Part shown: positions 11,266 through 22,177 of the stretch, in pieces | Numbering within the stretch: the first letter of the stretch is position 1 | Layout: every line of letters begins with the position of its first letter | From: Cocos nucifera | Taxonomy: Eukaryota > Streptophyta > Magnoliopsida > Arecales > Arecaceae | Direction: 5' to 3' | DNA length: 64,000 nucleotides | Assembly: GCA_006176705.1 (NCBI GenBank) | Contig: QRFJ01003067.1 | Coordinates: 1 to 64,000 of the forward strand | The notes under the pieces: generated by a model | The model's input: the letters and a program-made list of their open reading frames with translations, nothing else | The model's database searches: none | What the model was told of the DNA's origin: nothing | Translations under genes and position numbers: made by a program

Positions 11266-11440
11266 AGTTCGATAGAAATTCGACCGTTGGGGGAGTTCGA
11301 CTGGGGCTCGGCCATTGGAGAGTTCTATCAGCTGAAGGAGTTCGACTAAGGTTTGGCTGCTGAAGCTTCTCCATTATTACCGGTTACATTGGGCTAAGCA
11401 TCAAATTTGACTTCAATGGAAGCGGGGTTTATCCCCAACA

Positions 11441-12110
11441 GTCCACATACATCAGTATGTACTAGACCTAAGAGCTCAGTGGCTCTCTCACTTTTTTTAG
11501 TTAAAGATGACTTGGTCATTTTACCAATTAGACAGGACTCATAGATTGAAAGTAATTCACAATCACTGACTTCGAGGATTTTCTCTTAAGTCAACCTATT
11601 TATCCTATTCTTGTTTATATGACCTAGCCTATAGTGCCATAAGTAGATATCTGATATACTATCTAATTTAGAGTACTTGCCAGTTAAATAGACTACGTTA
11701 ATAAGTTGTGATAGCATATACACATTATTGTTCAAATATCCATAGAAAATAGTAACACTATTCATAATGATATTACAAACTCATTTCTTTATTGAAATTT
11801 CATAATCATTTTTGGCCAGAAGGCCTACAGAAATAACATTTAAAAAAAAAAATTGGAATAGAAATATTGGTCACTAAGAATAATGGTGTGGGACTCAAAT
11901 ATAAGTTTTAGGATTTCTAAAGCTAGAATTGAAACTGGTCTTCCATCTCCAACGTTCAGAAACCTTTCACCTTGCTCGAATCTCCTGCTAACCTGCAATC
12001 CTTGCAACGAATTGCAAATATGATAAGGGCTATTGGTATCCAATACATAGTCAGTATAATCACAAATAGAGAAATTATAAGGAGTTATCATATAAATACC
12101 TCATCCAGCA
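11441..12110 (-). pseudogene. Protease and integrase start of copia element B1
   Basis: On the minus strand, after Gag, the frame gives the protease region YVLDTNSPYHICNSLQGL and NVGDGRPVSILALEI, where the usual DTG/DSG triad reads DTN. Further on come the gag-pre-integrase zinc domain (HYRLGHINKNRINRLT ... SIYESCLIGKMTKSS) and the start of the integrase core, ending LLGLVHTDVCG at 11441. The frame is interrupted there by the LTR of gypsy element G. Stops and frameshifts are present. Confidence 0.85.
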
Positions 12111-12966
12111 ATAGCTTGCTTCTTTCTCTGCCTATACAGATCCAGAAAGGTAATACACTGAGGATAGTTTCTCTTTCAGTGCTCCCATTTCTTGCAAAAG
12201 AAGTATTCAATTTGACTCTTATCGGGCTTGATCTTCCTGGTCTGACCCTGTACAGATGTCTCAGCCTGAACTTGCACCTTCTTTGCTTTCTTCTTGTTGT
12301 TCTTCTTTCCTTTTCTAAAGGATCGAGAACCAGAAGACGAACCTTCCACTAAGTTTACTGACTCCTTGTGGAGTTGAAGATCCTTCTCAAAGTTTTGAAG
12401 CAACCTCAGTAACCCGTGGTGGTCTATTTTAGGCTTTATCATTCTGAAATGAGTGAGGAATGGGAGATAGGACTTGGGTAGCAAGTTCAATATTGCATCT
12501 TTCCCAAGCTACTTATGCAAGAAAAAGTTGAGGTTGCTCAATCACTCTATCAGCTCGATCATGTATAGTACATGATCAGTGATAGAGGCTCCATCCTGCA
12601 TCCTAGCGTTGAGGATGGCACAACTAGTCTTGTGCCTTTCAACATCATCGGGTGTGCTAAAAGAATTCTTCAACACTTGAAGCATATCTTTTAGCTGAAC
12701 CATCTCAAATCTACGACTGAACTCATCGCTCATGATAGCCAGCATAATACAGCACACCATGGTTCGATCACTGAGCCACTTCTGATAAGTGTCTCTGACT
12801 GTTTTACGTGCATTAGTAGTTGGCTCCTTACGTGCAGGATCCATCAAACATATAGGATCTGTTCATGCTCAAGGACAATCTTTAACTTTTGGTACCAACT
12901 ATCGAAGTTGGATCCCACCAACTTATCATTATCCAACAATGATCGAAGCGATAGAAAATTGGTCAT
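12111..12966 (-). pseudogene. Gag of copia element B1
   Basis: A minus-strand ATG at 12966-12964 begins MTNFLSLRSLLDNDKLVG, then GSNFDSWYQKLKIVLEHEQ, KWLSDRTMVCCIMLAIMSDEF, and SITDHVLYMIELIE, the UBN2-type Gag of Ty1-copia elements. A basic stretch (FRKGKKNNKKKAKK) precedes a degraded zinc knuckle (YFFCKKWEHWKRNYP). A frameshift before DPARKE and stops near LHK and AIAG break it. Gag continues directly into the protease region. Confidence 0.86.
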
Positions 12967-13677
12967 ATCTATATAAAAAAAATCATAACCTAATTAGTAA
13001 TTGATTCATTAAACCTAAAGATTTGAACTTTAATCAAAAAATTTTTCTACTATTTTATTCAAATTGGTAGCCTCTAACTTCAATTCAAGGAATTATCCTA
13101 ATTTCTTAGTGGGTACTAGAATCCACAAAGACTGCACACGGGCCCAACTTTGGTTGGCTAATCCATGTACATCTAAGGATAGGTTCATAATCAATTATTT
13201 CTCCAACCAATTTCTAGTAATTAAATTTTTATCTCAATCCCTAATCAGTAGGCTTTGGCCTTCATTAAAAAGGACCGATTAGGTCCAGCCATTAACATGA
13301 CCATACTTAGTCCATCAAACCAATGAATGATTAGGTCTAACTTTGGTTGGCTAACCTAACCATCATTTAAAAAAATGCATCCAAGAAATCATATAATGAA
13401 TGATAATTTCAGTAGCCAATAAACACTAGGCCTTTGGGCTTCCAATAATTATCCAACTAATGGATCTATTATCATCCTTTTAATGGGAGGCTATGATCTA
13501 GTTATCATAATAACTATTTTATTTTAAGAATCTAATAATTTTAGAGGATTTAATTTTAAAAAAGAGGAAAGGTCAGACGAATTAGCTTGTCATGATCCTT
13601 CCACTGGCTTCACCAAGTTAGCTTAAGGAAGACCATTAATAGACTGGTCTAGGAGCATCTAAATCAGTCATACTGAT
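12967..13677 (-). other. Leader of copia element B1, gag-proximal part
   Basis: Non-coding leader of B1, closely matching the B2 leader at about 30440-31150. It is split by insertion of element C at 13678 and continues at 26592. The last five bases (13673-13677, CTGAT) are the left target-site duplication of C. Confidence 0.8.
13673..13677. repeat. Left target-site duplication of element C
   Basis: CTGAT immediately left of the C LTR. The same five bases follow the other end of C at 26587-26591. Confidence 0.85.
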
Positions 13678-13900
13678 TGTTGCTATAAGAATTGATTTTG
13701 ATGATTATAAAGCATTTGAGGGGATTACTAATGAATTTGGCTTGAAAAAAGACTTTTTGTATTTTAGGAGCAAAATCATAATTTTATCAAGTTTTGATCT
13801 GAGAGCCTCAAGAGCAAGTATAGAAGATTTTTGATCTTTTGGAGGCAGTCTCATAATTTTTGGATGCATATTTTGGAAGAAAATCAAGTTTGAAGCAAAA

Positions 13901-14061
13901 GGGTCGACCTTTAGGTCGTCCCCTATTGAAACGGGCTATTTGGCATGCTATCTCTATGCCAAGGGTTGACCCTAGGGTCGACCTCTGCTATTCTGAAGGT
14001 TAAAAATACAGAACAGCTAATTTTCTGAATTCTATCTTAGAGGTCGACCTCGAGGTCGACC
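13901..14061 (+). repeat. Palindrome cluster in C LTR U3
   Basis: The segment contains GGGTCGACC at 13901, GGGTTGACCC at 13963, AGGGTCGACCT at 13974, and AGGTCGACCT followed by GAGGTCGACC at 14041-14061. These palindromes lie about 145 bp upstream of the TATA box. Arrays of short palindromes are known from Sirevirus LTRs. Confidence 0.7.
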
Positions 14062-14204
14062 ATGAGTCAACACCTATGACAAAAATCTTCTGCAATGACT
14101 AGTTTTATCCCATTTTGGCAGCTTTTAATGATTTCTTTAAGGTCTCCAATGGCTACAAATCTTGCCCAGGATTCTCTCCTCCATCCATTGAAGATTTAAA
14201 AGGC

Positions 14205-14212
14205 TATAAAAA
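14205..14212 (+). promoter_or_regulatory. TATA box of C LTR
   Basis: TATAAAAA in the context GGCTATAAAAAGAG. Likely core promoter of element C. Confidence 0.6.
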
Positions 14213-14894
14213 GAGAAAAACATTAGAGATTTCATGAATTCAAATTCATCTTTAAGCAAAAAATCATCTTCAAGCAAAGAAGCTTTCATTTCAAGTTCAC
14301 CAACCTCTCAAGAGCTCATTCAAGTCTTCAACAACCTTGAGAGAAATCAGAAAAGCTTCCTTCATTATTATGAAAAATATTCTTAAGATTTTATTTGCTC
14401 ATTAAGGAAGCTATATTTGTATTTGATTGTCATTAACTCTTATACTCTACTTTATTATTTTGTTTCAAGTTTTGGAGGGATTTCAAAACTTGGGAGGATT
14501 GATCTGATCTTTAAATCAGAGTGTGTAGGATTGACTTCTATCCGAGAAATAAGTATGCTAGCTTGGAATAGCTAGGATAGGAGGTACCGATGTTGTATTT
14601 TGATTGAATACATTTAGTAATTTTGAATTCCAAAGTAGGAGCTTGGAGAGTGGATGTAGGTGCAAGGAAAGCACCGAACCATTATAAATCATGCTTGTTG
14701 GTGGTGTACTTGCTATCTTTTTTTCTTAGTTTGTTAAATTCTTGTTCTCAAATTTTTTATATTTTCATCTAACCTAAATTGCTTCACACACACTACTTGC
14801 ATATCATCATTCAATCTTGATAACTTTAAATTAGCATTAAAATTCTAAAAATCCAATTCACCCTCCCACTTGGGTTGCATAGCTGGGCAACAAG

Positions 14895-14906
14895 TGGTAT
14901 CAAAGC
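14895..14906 (+). promoter_or_regulatory. Primer binding site of element C
   Basis: TGGTATCAAAGC, two bases after the LTR. It differs from the usual tRNA-iMet complement TGGTATCAGAGC by one G-to-A change. Confidence 0.9.
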
Positions 14907-14955
14907 CTGATGCTCTAGCCCTACTTTGATTTAACCATCAAAGAGCTAAAGATCT

Positions 14956-15236
14956 ATGGCAATCCAAGTTAGTATTTCTCTAGCCGAGGGGCAGTCCACA
15001 AACCGACTTTCACTTTTCAATGGATCAAACTATACCTATTGAAAAGCTCGAATGAGAATATTCATACAAGCATATGACTATGATATGTGGAGTATCATAG
15101 TTAATAGACCATACACATCCACTAAGATAATTGATGGTGTGGAATTAACCAAACTCGAAAAAGAATGGGATGAGATTGAGAAACAAATGGCTCAACTCAA
15201 TACAAGAGCCATGAATGTTTTATATTATACTTTAGA
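14956..15236 (+). pseudogene. Gag N-terminus of element C
   Basis: The ATG at 14956 starts MAIQVSISLAEGQ. The frame continues LSLFNGSNYTY, stop, KARMRIFIQAYDYDMWSIIVN and KTRAMNVLYYTLD-like text, the DUF4219/UBN2 Gag type of Sireviruses and relatives. The stop after TY is TGA where a Trp codon is expected (NYTYWKARMR in relatives), consistent with a G-to-A transition. The frame is cut at 15237 by the LTR of A2. Confidence 0.85.
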
Positions 15237-16723
15237 TGTTAGATATGTGTGCCCTAGAAGCCAGAATTGGCTGACACTTATAATATACTTCTAGGAACAA
15301 AATTATAATTTTAATTATAAATAATAAAATAAATTATTTTCTATCATAAATGTGTATTTAGTATCTGTGATATATCTCTTGAGTTAATGGTAATGATAAT
15401 TCTTATTTTCAAGAGTTGAAAATTTAAGACAAGAATTTTTATTATTAACTCATAAAATGCTTCCGACTGTAGGATCATCATGAGGATGGTGACTGATCCG
15501 AAAGATTGATGTACAATTGCTTCTTTATAGTAGATGAGTCTTGAGTCTATGGTGTAGAGAAACCAGAGTGAGAGTACAGATACTCGTTAGAGAATGAGGG
15601 CACTAAGCGTGACCACCTTGAGCAGTCATAAGAAAATTTACCTTCTCGTCGATGACTGGCTCGAAGCTGTAGTGGTGTGTTTGGTTCTTTGACCTAAGGT
15701 GCATCGACAGTTCACCTTGAGGGTGTTATAGTTTGACTACACCATGACTCGATCTCCTAGTCATTCGAAATTCTGAGGTGTATGTTGGCTATAGCATGTT
15801 CATTGTAGGAATTAGATTACACCAAAAGAGAATCTATCTACCTCGATGGATGAGGAGCAGCCTTATGATGATCAAGAGAATCAAGTCCTTAAGCCCATGG
15901 CCACGACAGAGTGAAATAATAGAAAGAGTTTCTACTAAGGTTTTCACATTGGACTTGAATCGAATGATTAAATCATATGATGAAAATTAGGGTTTGACGA
16001 GTTCACCTTAACCCTAATTTGATCGAAGCTCAGGATAGAAGAACTTAATCACATAGGTAGCTACATCGAGAGGTTCATTTTCAGTTCTAATGGGTTGCCA
16101 CCATATACTGCTAGGTGTCACTGATAGATTTTGGAAGCAATTAGAATGATTTGGATGATCGATCAATCTAGTTGTATGAATTAGAATAAGTTCTAATCCA
16201 TCGGAAGGTGTTTCGATGATGTCGATGATAGAGATCATGACATATCCCATTACCATATAGAATCGAACCTAACTAGATCACACAAACAAGGATTTTGATT
16301 TGGATATCATTAATTGGACTAATCTAGTTCAATTGATTTAAATAAGATTCAATTAGGTTCAAGAAAATCATGCTAGCACATGATTGAGCCTAACGTTCTC
16401 CTTCTACTATCATTAAAAGTTATCTCGATTGAGCCAAATGTATTTATGCTCACTCAGGTACTTTTACTTGGTTTGACTAGAGCTTGTCCAGGTTAGAAAA
16501 GGATTATCTTAAATTATGAGATAAATTTGAGACAATATCTGCCATTTTCCATCACCTGCTAATTCTTATCTTTTGACTTTGGTCAAACATTGACCTTTGA
16601 CACTTAGACATCTGCCCATGTGTCATGCACCCATAAGAGAGCAGTTAGGGGCTTGTCCCCTTGCTAGAAATTGGAAAGGAGGGGGTGCACGCCTAGGGAG
16701 GTGTGTGCCTAGGGATAGGGATG

Positions 16724-16753
16724 CCTGGAGTCCCATACAGATGGGACTCCAGG
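16724..16753 (+). repeat. U3 hairpin of A2 LTR
   Basis: Perfect 13-bp inverted repeat, arms CCTGGAGTCCCAT and ATGGGACTCCAGG, loop ACAG, 196 bp upstream of the TATA box. Confidence 0.85.
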
Positions 16754-16948
16754 TTGCTTCTTCGAATCAACCTAGGTAGGCGCCTAAGACTCAGCTTTGA
16801 CCTATCTTGGTGCCACCTAAGGATGATTTGAAGGGGCTCTCATCTGATTGGATCAGGTGATGTCATCCCATCAATTAGATTTAGATCTGATTGCATGAAG
16901 CAACATGATTGGCCGGGATGATGTGACACTGCATGGCGCAGTAGGATC

Positions 16949-16956
16949 TATATAAA
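16949..16956 (+). promoter_or_regulatory. TATA box of A2 LTR
   Basis: TATATAAA at the position equivalent to TATAAATA in A1 and A4. Confidence 0.6.
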
Positions 16957-17529
16957 CCCTGTCTGTGCCAAGCTTTAAAAAAAGTTCGCCCTTAGCCCAC
17001 ACCCCAAGGCTGCCCTTTTCTCTCCTTCATGTCATCTTCTGGTCCTCTCTCTCCTCTCTACCCCCAAGGAGATTTGGGCTTCAGTTTGGTGCGATCTAGG
17101 CAAGAGAAAGGTTACGAGAAAGGAAAAAGGCAGCACTGCTGCAAGAGACGATTCTAGATCTTCAAAAGGAGTTTTTGAAGATCCTCCAAATTATATCTAG
17201 ATCTAATATTTGGAGAGGTGATAAAGAAGGAGAATATCTCTAGATCTAGTCTGAGTGGATATTGGTAGAGGTCAGGCGCTTGCGTGGCTAGATCTAGAAC
17301 TTCAGGCAATCAGCAGGATCATCATAGGGTAATCTGATTATCCAACAAAAGGTATAAAAATTAAATCAAATTTAATTTTTATTTTATTTTATTTTATTAG
17401 ATTTATAAAATTAGATCTAAAATATTTTATATCTAATCTAGATTTAAAATAAAAATTTTTGAAATATCTCTCTTGATCCAATTAGATCTGAACGAACCTA
17501 ACCCAAGAAATCAGGATTTTTCCTTCAAC

Positions 17530-17541
17530 TGGTATCAAAGC
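17530..17541 (+). promoter_or_regulatory. Primer binding site of A2
   Basis: TGGTATCAAAGC, two bases past the LTR. It has one G-to-A change from the tRNA-iMet complement kept in A1, A3 and A4. Confidence 0.9.
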
Positions 17542-19406
17542 CAGGTTCTAATAAATTATTTAGATCTAATTTTATTTTAATTTTAATATAATAATTAGAT
17601 AATTTTAGATATCACATGAGATGTTATTATATCTAAAATCAAAAAAAATAAAATTAAATAATTTAGATCTAAGTTTTACAAGATGCATGACTAGTTGTAA
17701 AATAGAACTGTTCTATACGTAGTCTTGCATGTTCATAATTTAATTTGATTAAGTTATAATTTTAGATCTATTTATTTACTATTTTTTTATATTATAAATA
17801 TTATAATAAGATCTAAAAAATAGTACCTAAAATTATTTAATTTTTGGATCATATGAGATATGATGAATGCATGTTTAAACTAGGTGTAGAATAGTTCTAC
17901 ATAATTATCTAGATTAGAATTTATTTTGATGTGATCAATTTAAATTTAATTTTTTAGATAAATTATGAGATAATTTAGATCTAAAAATATGCATGATATG
18001 ATACATGAGATGTATGTAAAACATGCATAAAGTTAGATTAATTTTTATATATGAGATATATGATGTAGATCTAACTAGTTTTGTAGATTTATATTTCTGA
18101 TTAAGGCATTTTTCTTTATCGTCCAGTCATAAGAATAAAGTAGGGTTTAAATGCCCTCTCCTTCCATTTGATGGGATGTTCTTATGATGTATAAGAATAC
18201 TGCGCATTCATCCTTAATCAGAAATTAAGAACTTACTTTCTGCAAAATCCTAGATCCTGAAATCCTAAGATTTTATTTACATATTTTGTTTGTGAACCTT
18301 GAATTTAATTAGAAATTAAGATTATAAAATATTTATTAGGTCTAAAATTAAGAATTTTAGATCTAAGATATATTCATAAAATTGGGTTTGGGCTTGGGTA
18401 GCTTAATTAGGTCTAAGCGGTTGATCAAATCGAATCAAGAGTTGGTTAGATGGGATCAACAACGCTTAAATTGACCAGCCAAATAGGATTAAGTCTGGAT
18501 CAAGATCGAGTGACATGAGTGATCGATCAAGCTAAGACCTAATTAGGCTCAGTGGTTAGAGTATGGATTGTAGGCTGATCCGATTGGTTCTGGCTCAACC
18601 ATTTGGTGTCTAAAATAAGTTTGGTAGATACGATCGACTGGTTTTTAATTAAGAGTTACTCAACTCGAATGCATTCTTATCGAGTTAATGGCATATCCCT
18701 TCCATCGATCTCATTTATCTGACCATATTTGTTGGCTCAGTCCTGATCTGAGGTGGTCAATAATCCGAGCTAACCCATGCCACTAGGTTAGTCATAATGG
18801 TTATGACTATGTCAAGTCTAGTTTAATGAGACCTAAATCAAATCTTTCTAAGAAAAGATTAAGTCTAAGGTCTTCCACCATTGTAGATATGCGGGCCCTT
18901 CTCGGGGTTGATTGTTTTCGACTGGTTACAATAGTTTAGTTGCACCGAAAAGATGCAACCATATCTATTAGGCATTGGATGCTACAGGCTGGAGGATGGA
19001 TTGGGCACAATATTTTGGATACAGTGAGAGACTTAATTAGGAATCTAATCTATGCAAATGGTGGGTCTGACTTGCTAAAAAGTGGATCAATATTTCAGGC
19101 ATGGTGAGATTCATGAATTAGATATCAAGTTTGGGTGCACCATGATTAGAGAATCATTGAACAGAAGTTGTTCACTCATTGGCTAACCCATCATCAATAA
19201 CTATTAGGTGAGGTGATGAGTTAGTTGGTGGGACCGCACCACCCACTAAAAATCATTAACCATAAAGATTTTTGCATCTCTATAGAGGAAGTATAGGGAT
19301 CCGAGAAAATAGTGAGAGCTAATTTATTTAAAAATAAAACTCCTAAATAAATTAGTCAAGTTTTAATTATAATATCTAACTAGAAACTTTGACTCTCTAC
19401 AGAAAA
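17542..19406 (+). other. Untranslated leader of A2
   Basis: About 1.87 kb of AT-rich non-coding sequence between PBS and gag. It aligns with the leaders of A1 and A3. An inverted repeat, GTCATAAGAAT (18126-18136) and GTTCTTATGAT (18178-18188), is conserved with A1 and A3. The part from 18137 on recurs at 22178. Confidence 0.8.
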
Positions 19407-21177
19407 ATGTCTGCACCCAATCCACTAGCACGTATCCTGGACATCCATAGACTGATCAAACCTAATTACAAGGATTGGCTTCAAAACTTTAAAATTATTT
19501 TGAGTTCCAAGAAGTTAACTCATGTATTGGACCAGGACCCTCCCACCTTACCAGCTCGTTCATCCGCTGAATAGAGAGCATCTCTTGAAAAGTGGATGGA
19601 CGAAGATAACAAGGCTAGATACTACATGTTGGGCTCGATGTTTGATGAGCTTCAGTGCCAACATGAAGATATCAGAACTGCCTACCAAATGTTGGCTCAC
19701 CTATAAGAGATGTTTGATGAACAGAGTCGCATAGCCAAGTATCAAGTCACTAAATAATTTTTTAAGGCTAAAATGCATAATGGGCAGTCAGTCTAAGATC
19801 ATTGTCTGATGATGATCAAAGACTTGGAAGAGCTTAAGAAGCTCAAAGTAAAGTTGGACCTGGATCTGTAGAATGATATAATTCTACAATCCTTGACTGA
19901 TGCATATGGGCAGTTCATCATGAACTACCATATGCATAAACTTCAAAATTCCTTGGTCGAACTTATGAACATGCTGGTTACTACTGAGCTTTCCATGAAT
20001 GGTTCTAAAGGTTCAATGCTTGCTATGGAACGGACTTCTTCCAAGAGAAAATCTTTTGGAAAGAAAAAGAAGTTTGTGAAAAGGCAGAAGGTGGAAGGAG
20101 GAAAGAAGAAAAAGACAGAGCTAAAGAAGAAGGCCGTTGATAAAGGAAAGTGTTTTCATTATAACAATGACGGCCATTGGAAGCGGAACTATCCTACTTA
20201 CCTGGCCACCCTGAAGAATAAGAAGAAGACAGGTCCTTCTGAAGGTCTGCTCATTATTAAGTCTAAACTTACGATTTCTTCTACATTCAGTTGAGTGCTT
20301 GACTCTGGTTCTAGTGCTTATTTGTGCACTTCTATGCAGGTTCTTGAGGATAGCAGGAGGCTGAGGGATGGTAAGATGATCCTATGCATCGAAAATGGAG
20401 CAAGAGTTGCTATCGTGGCAGTGGGAATATATCCTCTTCGACTATTATCTTGTTTAGACTTAGTATTAAAAGACTGTTATTATGTGCCTGCTGCAAGCAG
20501 GAATTTGATTTCTGCTTCATGCCTAGCACTAGAAGGCTATGTAATTAATTTTCTTAAGGATCATTGTAACATTCTTTATGAAAGAAATAAAATTGCAAGT
20601 GGTTTCCTTATTAATGGTCTTTATCAGTTACATATTGATGTATCTATTTTTAATATCGAGCAAAATGTGAATGCCATGAAACGACCTAGGGATAGTCCAA
20701 ATGATAGGTATCTATGGTACCTAAGACTAGGTCATATAGCAGAAGATAGGTTAACAAATTGGAAAAAAAATGGACTATTGAATCCATTGACTTTCGAGTC
20801 ATATCCAATTTATGAATCTTATCTTCATGGCAAAATGACTAAACTTCCTTTTGTAGGATATGGGGAAAGGGCCATAGATCTTCTTGCCCTAGTACATACT
20901 GATGTGTGCGATCCATTTGATATGCCGGCTAGAGGCAACTTTGTCTACTTCATAACCTTTATCGATGATTTATCTAGGTATGGGTATGTGTATCTTATGA
21001 GACATAAGTCTGAAGCTTTTGAAAAGTTCAAGAAATTCAGACATGAAGTAGAAAAGCAAACTAGAAAAACCCATTAAGGTTCTTCGATCAGATCGAGGAG
21101 GTGAATACCTTAGTCAGAAATTTTTGAACTATCTCAAGAAAAATGGCGTAGTCTCTTAATGGACTCCACCTGGAATA
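19407..21177 (+). pseudogene. Gag-protease-integrase of A2, left contig copy
   Basis: One frame from ATG 19407 covers Gag (MSAPNPLARILDIHRLIK, KWMDEDNKARYYMLGSM), a basic region with zinc knuckle (GKCFHYNNDGHWKRNYP, last Cys replaced by Tyr), protease (VLDSGSSAYLCTSM), gag-pre-integrase (YLWYLRLGHIAED) and integrase (LVHTDVCDPF, FITFIDDLSRYGY). In-frame stops are at 19572, 19704, 19755, 19794, 19869 and 20292. A3 has CAG or CAA at the first, second and fourth of these and TGG at the last. A one-base loss near 20750 and an A-run expansion near 21065 shift the frame. The contig ends at 21177. Confidence 0.93.
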
Positions 21178-22177
21178 NNNNNNNNNNNNNNNNNNNNNNN
21201 NNNNNNNNNNNNNNNNNNNNNNNNNNNNNNNNNNNNNNNNNNNNNNNNNNNNNNNNNNNNNNNNNNNNNNNNNNNNNNNNNNNNNNNNNNNNNNNNNNNN
21301 NNNNNNNNNNNNNNNNNNNNNNNNNNNNNNNNNNNNNNNNNNNNNNNNNNNNNNNNNNNNNNNNNNNNNNNNNNNNNNNNNNNNNNNNNNNNNNNNNNNN
21401 NNNNNNNNNNNNNNNNNNNNNNNNNNNNNNNNNNNNNNNNNNNNNNNNNNNNNNNNNNNNNNNNNNNNNNNNNNNNNNNNNNNNNNNNNNNNNNNNNNNN
21501 NNNNNNNNNNNNNNNNNNNNNNNNNNNNNNNNNNNNNNNNNNNNNNNNNNNNNNNNNNNNNNNNNNNNNNNNNNNNNNNNNNNNNNNNNNNNNNNNNNNN
21601 NNNNNNNNNNNNNNNNNNNNNNNNNNNNNNNNNNNNNNNNNNNNNNNNNNNNNNNNNNNNNNNNNNNNNNNNNNNNNNNNNNNNNNNNNNNNNNNNNNNN
21701 NNNNNNNNNNNNNNNNNNNNNNNNNNNNNNNNNNNNNNNNNNNNNNNNNNNNNNNNNNNNNNNNNNNNNNNNNNNNNNNNNNNNNNNNNNNNNNNNNNNN
21801 NNNNNNNNNNNNNNNNNNNNNNNNNNNNNNNNNNNNNNNNNNNNNNNNNNNNNNNNNNNNNNNNNNNNNNNNNNNNNNNNNNNNNNNNNNNNNNNNNNNN
21901 NNNNNNNNNNNNNNNNNNNNNNNNNNNNNNNNNNNNNNNNNNNNNNNNNNNNNNNNNNNNNNNNNNNNNNNNNNNNNNNNNNNNNNNNNNNNNNNNNNNN
22001 NNNNNNNNNNNNNNNNNNNNNNNNNNNNNNNNNNNNNNNNNNNNNNNNNNNNNNNNNNNNNNNNNNNNNNNNNNNNNNNNNNNNNNNNNNNNNNNNNNNN
22101 NNNNNNNNNNNNNNNNNNNNNNNNNNNNNNNNNNNNNNNNNNNNNNNNNNNNNNNNNNNNNNNNNNNNNNNNNNNNN
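21178..22177. other. Assembly gap of exactly 1,000 N
   Basis: All bases are N. The round length suggests a placeholder of unknown true size. Sequences on both sides overlap by about 3.04 kb, so the real gap may be negative. The two long N-filled ORFs across it are meaningless. Confidence 0.98.

Larger units (their letters stand above)
4309..11440 (-). mobile_element. Ty3-gypsy element G (Tat-type), 5' part, minus strand
   Basis: From right to left the element shows a 5' LTR (11440-9654), PBS (9650-9633), gag (from 9524), protease, reverse transcriptase with RNase H, a second RNase H opening with DGSSN, and integrase. It is cut at 4309 by insertion of A1. The two successive RNase H-like domains identify the plant Tat lineage. 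It is itself inserted into the integrase of copia element B1 at 11440/11441. The reading frame holds many stops, and integrase and RT have lost catalytic residues. The 3' LTR is not in the window. Confidence 0.9.
9654..11440 (-). mobile_element. 5' LTR of gypsy element G
   Basis: A 1,787-bp LTR running TGTTGGGGATAAACC (from 11440) to CTGCACCAACA (at 9654) on the minus strand. It contains a TATA box (9888-9895) and a long 45-bp minisatellite (about 10096-11265). Immediately to the right, at 11441, is the reading frame of copia element B1 interrupted within LVHTDVCG. A related LTR fragment occurs at 47598-48594. Confidence 0.88.
13678..14892 (+). mobile_element. 5' LTR of copia element C
   Basis: A 1,215-bp LTR from TGTTGCTATAAG to GGGCAACA, followed two bases later by the primer site. 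It has a cluster of GTCGAC-centred palindromes (13901-14061) and a TATA box (14205-14212). Its last 538 bp match 26049-26586. Confidence 0.92.
15237..17527 (+). mobile_element. 5' LTR of copia element A2
   Basis: A 2,291-bp LTR, TGTTAGATATGTGTGCCC to CCTTCA, the same length as the A1 LTR. TATATAAA lies at 16949-16956 and a 13-bp perfect hairpin at 16724-16753. The hairpin belongs to the second stem type of the family (CCCAT/ATGGG rather than CCTTGT/ACAAGG). Confidence 0.93.
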
